DNA from: Zhenpiania hominis | Lineage (GTDB): Bacteria > Bacillota > Clostridia > Peptostreptococcales > Anaerovoracaceae | Assembly: GCF_014333425.1 (NCBI RefSeq) | Contig: NZ_JACRYT010000003.1 | Location: 124,001-188,000 of the forward strand | Length of the DNA: 64,000 bases | Direction of reading: 5' to 3' | Shown here: positions 60,455 to 64,000 of the stretch, piece after piece | Layout of the letters: every line of letters begins with the position of its first letter | How positions within the stretch are numbered: position 1 is the first letter of the stretch | Notes under the pieces: model-generated | The model's input: only the letters and a program-made list of their open reading frames with translations | Told to the model about the DNA's origin: nothing | Databases searched by the model: none | Translations under genes and position numbers: made by a program

Positions 60455-61336
60455 GTGACCTTATTTAAAGGTGCTGGCGTAGCCCTGGTAACACCCTTTT
60501 CGGAAGGAAAGGTAGACTACGACAGACTGGAAGGTCTTTTGAACTGGCAGGTTTCTTCCGGTATTGACGCGGTTGTAAGCTGCGGAACCACGGGAGAAGC
60601 ATCAACACTTAATGATGAAGAACATATCCGTACTGTAAAATTTACGGTGAAGACCGTAAAGAAAAAAGTGCCTGTTATCGCAGGCGCCGGAAGCAACGAT
60701 ACCGCCCACGCCGTATTTATGGCGCAGGCGCTGGAAAACATAGGAGCGGACGGCCTTCTGATGGTTACGCCCTATTATAACAAATGCACACAAAAAGGAC
60801 TTGTGAAACACTATGAGAAAATCGCGGATTCGGTGAATATCCCGATGATCCTTTATTCCGTACCGGGAAGGACAGGTGTTAACATAAGTCCTTCTTCTGT
60901 AAAGGAACTGTCCGGACACCCAAATATCTGCGGTATAAAAGAAGCCAGCGGCAACATGTCCCAGGTTGTAGAAATCGCGAGATATGTGTCCGAAGATTTT
61001 GCTCTTTACTCGGGAAATGACGATATGATTGTGCCGCTGCTTTCCGTAGGCGGCGTGGGAGCCATCTCTACGGTAGCCAATGTGATTCCATCGGATACCA
61101 GCCGTATGATTCACAAATACCTCAAGGGCGATGTAAAAACGGCGAAAAATATGCAGCTTGCTATGAAGCCGCTGATTGACGCCATGTTTATTGAGGTGAA
61201 TCCCATTCCGGTTAAAGCGGCTCTCTCTATGATGGATAAGATAAAGCCTGAATACCGGATGCCGCTGTGCGAGGCGGAGAACCTTTCCCTTTATGAAATT
61301 ATGACGCAGATGAAGGACTACGGCCTGATTCAATAA
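60455..61336 (+). CDS. dapA: 4-hydroxy-tetrahydrodipicolinate synthase
   Basis: Condenses aspartate semialdehyde with pyruvate in lysine and cell-wall diaminopimelate synthesis. The Schiff-base Lys is in ICGIKEASGN near residue 161 and the catalytic Tyr in YSVPGRTG near residue 133. GTG start after AAGGATGATG. 293 residues. Second gene of asd-dapA; a terminator follows. Confidence 0.96.
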   Translation: MTLFKGAGVALVTPFSEGKVDYDRLEGLLNWQVSSGIDAVVSCGTTGEASTLNDEEHIRTVKFTVKTVKKKVPVIAGAGSNDTAHAVFMAQALENIGADGLLMVTPYYNKCTQKGLVKHYEKIADSVNIPMILYSVPGRTGVNISPSSVKELSGHPNICGIKEASGNMSQVVEIARYVSEDFALYSGNDDMIVPLLSVGGVGAISTVANVIPSDTSRMIHKYLKGDVKTAKNMQLAMKPLIDAMFIEVNPIPVKAALSMMDKIKPEYRMPLCEAENLSLYEIMTQMKDYGLIQ

Positions 61337-61342
61337 CAACAG

Positions 61343-61381
61343 AAAACTGCCGCACTGGAAGAATATCCCTGCGGCAGTTTT
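61343..61381. terminator. Intrinsic terminator after dapA
   Basis: AAAACTGCCGCA / TGCGGCAGTTTT form a 12-bp stem around a 15-base loop with TTGTTATTG following on the plus strand. It lies between convergent genes. Confidence 0.85.
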
Positions 61382-61399
61382 TGTTATTGTTTCTTTTAT

Positions 61400-62926
61400 T
61401 TATTTGGCTTTTCTATTTATGGTCCGGCTGTATTCGCTGTAAATACGTTTGCCTTTTACTTTTCGGTAAGCTCTTACTTTATAATAATACCGCTTTCCTT
61501 TCTTTATGCCGGTGTTGGTATAACTTCTGGCGGAACGTTTCAGTGTCCGGATCTTTTTGTATTTCCCGTTCTTTTTCTTGGCGCGGTACACGACATATCC
61601 GGTGGCTCCGGTAACTTTTTTCCATTTTACTGTAATTTTCCGTTTACCAGATCGGATGCCGACGGATGGTTTTGCCGGCCGCACTTTCATTGCTTTCACT
61701 GCGGAATCGTTGCTGTATCTGGTTGTCCCTCCGAACTTTCGGTAAGCGCGAATTTTATAGTAATACGTTGTTCCGCAGGTAAGTTTTCGATTGATGAATT
61801 TCAGCGTGGAACCGCTCTTGACGGTTTTTACCCGTTTATACGTTCCGTTCTTTGTTCTGCTGCGATAGATAACATACCCCTGTGCCCCCACAGATTTACC
61901 CCATTTCAGCGTCAGAGTTCGATAATCGGTATTGTAAATGCGAAGAGAGGGTTTTTTCAGGGGAATCGTGCTGCTGCCTTCCTTGGAAAGTCCATAATAA
62001 ACAGCGATCGCGGCAGCTTCGGCCTCTGCCATTTTTTTTAAATTGGAATTGCTGGACAGCCACTTGGCGGCAGTCAGATTCGTATGAAAAGAATGCTCCA
62101 GAATCATACCCTTAGTACCGACTGATTTCGAACCCCGCAGTACTCCATAATATTCCGTCTTGTTATCTTTGTTCAGCCGCTGCCAAATCTGATAATCCTG
62201 CCTTGTATCCATGACGGATTCAATGATCTGCCCCAGCATAACGGCCAGAGCGTCTTTTGTATTGCCCTTCTGAGTAATGATTAAAGGATAGTCCGTGGAC
62301 TTGGAGCTGGTGGCGTTAGAATGAAGAGAAAGAAACAGATCATATCCCTTTGAGGAGGTACCCCGTTCGTACACTCCCATATCTTTGCTCTGAGAGCTTC
62401 GGGTAGTATCAACCACTACATTTGTATATTCTTCCAATTCCTGCTTCAGATAATTCTGCAGTTTCCAGGTCATCTGAGATTCATAGTAGGATTTTAAAAC
62501 CGGGCTGCGGTTTACGTTTCCATAGTGGCCGGCATCCAGCATAACGAAGACATAACCGTTGCTTTTGTGAAAAACGGCCTGAACATTCGTATCTTCTTGC
62601 GGATAAATGGTCCAGACAAAAGAACTGCCTGAGGAAACCGGTCCGCTTACCGTAGTGTCCGGCGCCTCCCCGTTTATTTTAATAGAGGAAACGCCATAGC
62701 CTTTGTCCGGCGTAACAATCACTTTGACACCCTTTGCAGCAGTCTCTTCCGTTACCGTTTCCGGATCGACAGAAACGGTTCCTCCCGCGCTGGGAATGAC
62801 GCTTATCTGATATTCTGCTGGTTCCTCTCCGCTTTCCGCCGCAAAAACACCGGGAGCAAAAGAAAACATTGTTGCAACCATAACCACACAGATTACCAGA
62901 CTGAACATTCTAGCCGCATACTTCAA
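61400..62926 (-). CDS. N-acetylmuramoyl-L-alanine amidase with Fn3 repeats
   Basis: 508-residue secreted peptidoglycan amidase (Amidase_3). A signal peptide ends near residue 29, and a short beta-repeat domain (SVIPSAGGTVSVDPETV) follows. The catalytic domain spans residues 125-295 with zinc ligands in LDAGHYG, VYERG, SLHSNA and EHSFHTN. Two Lys-rich Fn3 domains close the protein (residues 310-505). It is adjacent to a second amidase of the same catalytic type but with SH3 repeats. Confidence 0.9.
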   Translation of the reverse strand: MKYAARMFSLVICVVMVATMFSFAPGVFAAESGEEPAEYQISVIPSAGGTVSVDPETVTEETAAKGVKVIVTPDKGYGVSSIKINGEAPDTTVSGPVSSGSSFVWTIYPQEDTNVQAVFHKSNGYVFVMLDAGHYGNVNRSPVLKSYYESQMTWKLQNYLKQELEEYTNVVVDTTRSSQSKDMGVYERGTSSKGYDLFLSLHSNATSSKSTDYPLIITQKGNTKDALAVMLGQIIESVMDTRQDYQIWQRLNKDNKTEYYGVLRGSKSVGTKGMILEHSFHTNLTAAKWLSSNSNLKKMAEAEAAAIAVYYGLSKEGSSTIPLKKPSLRIYNTDYRTLTLKWGKSVGAQGYVIYRSRTKNGTYKRVKTVKSGSTLKFINRKLTCGTTYYYKIRAYRKFGGTTRYSNDSAVKAMKVRPAKPSVGIRSGKRKITVKWKKVTGATGYVVYRAKKKNGKYKKIRTLKRSARSYTNTGIKKGKRYYYKVRAYRKVKGKRIYSEYSRTINRKAK

Positions 62927-62941
62927 TTCAGTTCACGCTCC

Positions 62942-64000
62942 TTATACAGTCTTTGTATAGCCATTTTTCAGATAGATCCAATAGCCGTTTCTCTTCAGCT
63001 GTCCCCATTTGCCATTGCTGGTCTTGGCCTTCAGCCGATAGACTTTGTTTTTTTTCACTTTACCCATAGTTCTGGAGCTGGTGCTGCAGCTCTTTCTCAT
63101 ACGCAGGCTGGTTACTTTAATCCGTACCCGCTTGGAAGTTTTTACGATCTTCGTGGAAGTTACCGGTTTTGTCCAGTTCAGATAAATCCAGTATCCGTTG
63201 GTTTTCAGCTGTCCCCATTTGCCGTTACTGGTTTTCGCTTTCAGCCGATAGGTCTTGTTTTTCTTTGCCTTTCCAAGAACCTTTCCCTTTGTGCTTGGGC
63301 TTTTGCGGAATTTCAAATTGCTGCGGACTACCTTCACCTTCTGCGAAGATTTCACTGTCTTTACCGAAGAAGATGAGCTGCTGCTTACAACCTTCGTATA
63401 ACCGTTTTTCAGGTAGATCCAATATCCGTTTGTCTTCAGCTGTCCCCATTTACCATCCTTGGTCTTGGCTTTCAGCTGGTATACTTTATTTTTTTTAGCC
63501 TTTCCCATGGACTTCGAACTGGTGCTGTAACTCTTTCTCATGTTCAGACTGCCTACCAGAACCTTCACCTTCTGTGAGCTGCTTACAATTTTAGAAGAAC
63601 TGTTGCTGGAGCTTGTGTTTGAAGAAGAGGAATTGTCAGAATCAATTATAGCTCCCGAACCATCCTTGGTCATTCCGTAGTAATCCGCGATGACTTCTGC
63701 CTCTGCCTCTGCCATTTTCTTCAAATTAGAGTTGCTGGACAGCCATTTTGCGGCTGCCAGGTTCGTATGGAAGGAATGCTCAACAATCATTCCTTTTGTC
63801 CCTACAGCCTTTGAACCTCTCAATACTCCATAATATTCGGTCTTGTTGTCGCTGTTCAGCTTCTGCCATACCTTATAGCCCTGCTTTGTGTTCATTGTAT
63901 CCTCGATCACTTTTCCCAGATTTTTGGCAAGCTTGTCCCCGGTATTTCCTTTCTGTGTAATAATCAGAGGATAATCCGTAGACTTGGAGGATACCGCGTT
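62942..64000 (-). CDS. N-acetylmuramoyl-L-alanine amidase with SH3-like repeats (5' part beyond window)
   Basis: The frame runs off the right edge. The visible N-terminal part (SSKSTDYPLIITQKGNTGD, EHSFHTNLAAAKWLSSNSNLKKM) matches the amidase at 61400-62926 closely. After a Ser-rich linker, three SH3-like repeats with LxMRKS..GKVKKNKVY and NGYWIYLKNGYT follow; these are wall-binding modules. It stops 15 bases upstream of the other amidase, so the pair look like a tandem duplication with swapped tails. Confidence 0.88.
   Translation of the reverse strand, partial: NAVSSKSTDYPLIITQKGNTGDKLAKNLGKVIEDTMNTKQGYKVWQKLNSDNKTEYYGVLRGSKAVGTKGMIVEHSFHTNLAAAKWLSSNSNLKKMAEAEAEVIADYYGMTKDGSGAIIDSDNSSSSNTSSSNSSSKIVSSSQKVKVLVGSLNMRKSYSTSSKSMGKAKKNKVYQLKAKTKDGKWGQLKTNGYWIYLKNGYTKVVSSSSSSSVKTVKSSQKVKVVRSNLKFRKSPSTKGKVLGKAKKNKTYRLKAKTSNGKWGQLKTNGYWIYLNWTKPVTSTKIVKTSKRVRIKVTSLRMRKSCSTSSRTMGKVKKNKVYRLKAKTSNGKWGQLKRNGYWIYLKNGYTKTV

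Overview
The window looks like chromosomal DNA of an anaerobic, endospore-forming member of the Clostridia (Firmicutes) with fairly balanced base composition. The evidence is spo0A next to spoIVB, a BofC-like protein, a SpoIVFA-like protein, an SpoIIIE/FtsK translocase, Gram-positive LexA boxes at recA and at a YneA-like gene, IreB-alaS-ruvX synteny, ferredoxin-fused oxidoreductases and TGNTATAAT/TTGACA promoters. A position near the Anaerovoracaceae (Eubacteriales family XIII-like) is only an inference from gene content. No rRNA, tRNA, CRISPR array or insertion sequence was seen.

Layout. 1-4498 (+): end of ispA, dxs, tlyA and a class I aminotransferase. 4514-12815 (+): mutS, mutL, miaA, a Xer-type recombinase and a secreted GLUG-repeat protein. 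12854-15700 (+): a YnbB-type PLP enzyme, two membrane proteins and an SOS-controlled LysM division-inhibitor candidate. 15767-21881 (-): two paralogous lipoproteins, a thioesterase with a decayed paralogue beside it, ruvX, ireB, alaS, a nitroreductase and two small proteins. 22056-26600: a ferredoxin-tailed aldo/keto reductase (+), then nifS-iscU-mnmA and two small genes (-). 26841: fabF (+). 28179-34107 (-): FMN reductase, spo0A, spoIVB, a BofC-like gene, a thioester surface adhesin and comEA. 34203-37251 (-): a three-gene radical-SAM/HD operon. 37370-42270 (-): degenerate LytM protein, radical SAM maturase-like gene, TetR, obgE, rpmA, rplU. 42422-45109 (-): CAP-domain secreted protein, Crp/Fnr regulator, pseudokinase. 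45357-49752 (+): array of GHKL sensor kinases. 49814-59165 (-): DUF4317, SDR, recA, cinA, pgsA, rimO, ftsK. 59439-61336 (+): asd-dapA. 61400-64000 (-): two related amidases.

How genes work together. IscS-type desulfurase, IscU scaffold and MnmA form one operon for Fe-S assembly and tRNA 2-thiolation. MutS and MutL share an operon with MiaA. recA and the YneA-like gene both carry LexA boxes placed to block their promoters, so damage response and division arrest are coupled, although lexA itself is not here. SpoIVB, the BofC-like protein and Spo0A form a sporulation block. Asd and DapA make the lysine/diaminopimelate branch.

The most unusual region is 44342-49752. A kinase-like protein with altered catalytic residues lies divergent to a run of AgrC-like GHKL kinases. 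The first kinase keeps the phospho-acceptor His but has lost its ATP-binding domain. The last two keep the ATP-binding domain but have Gln in place of the His. A fourth copy between them is decayed, and no response regulator or AgrBD-like pair is in the window. Other points for attention are a ribosomal L21 with a SAP/HeH-like tail, an L27 without the cleavable extension together with absence of the prp gene, and a 15-codon ORF with a very strong Shine-Dalgarno sequence in the leader of a DUF896 gene.
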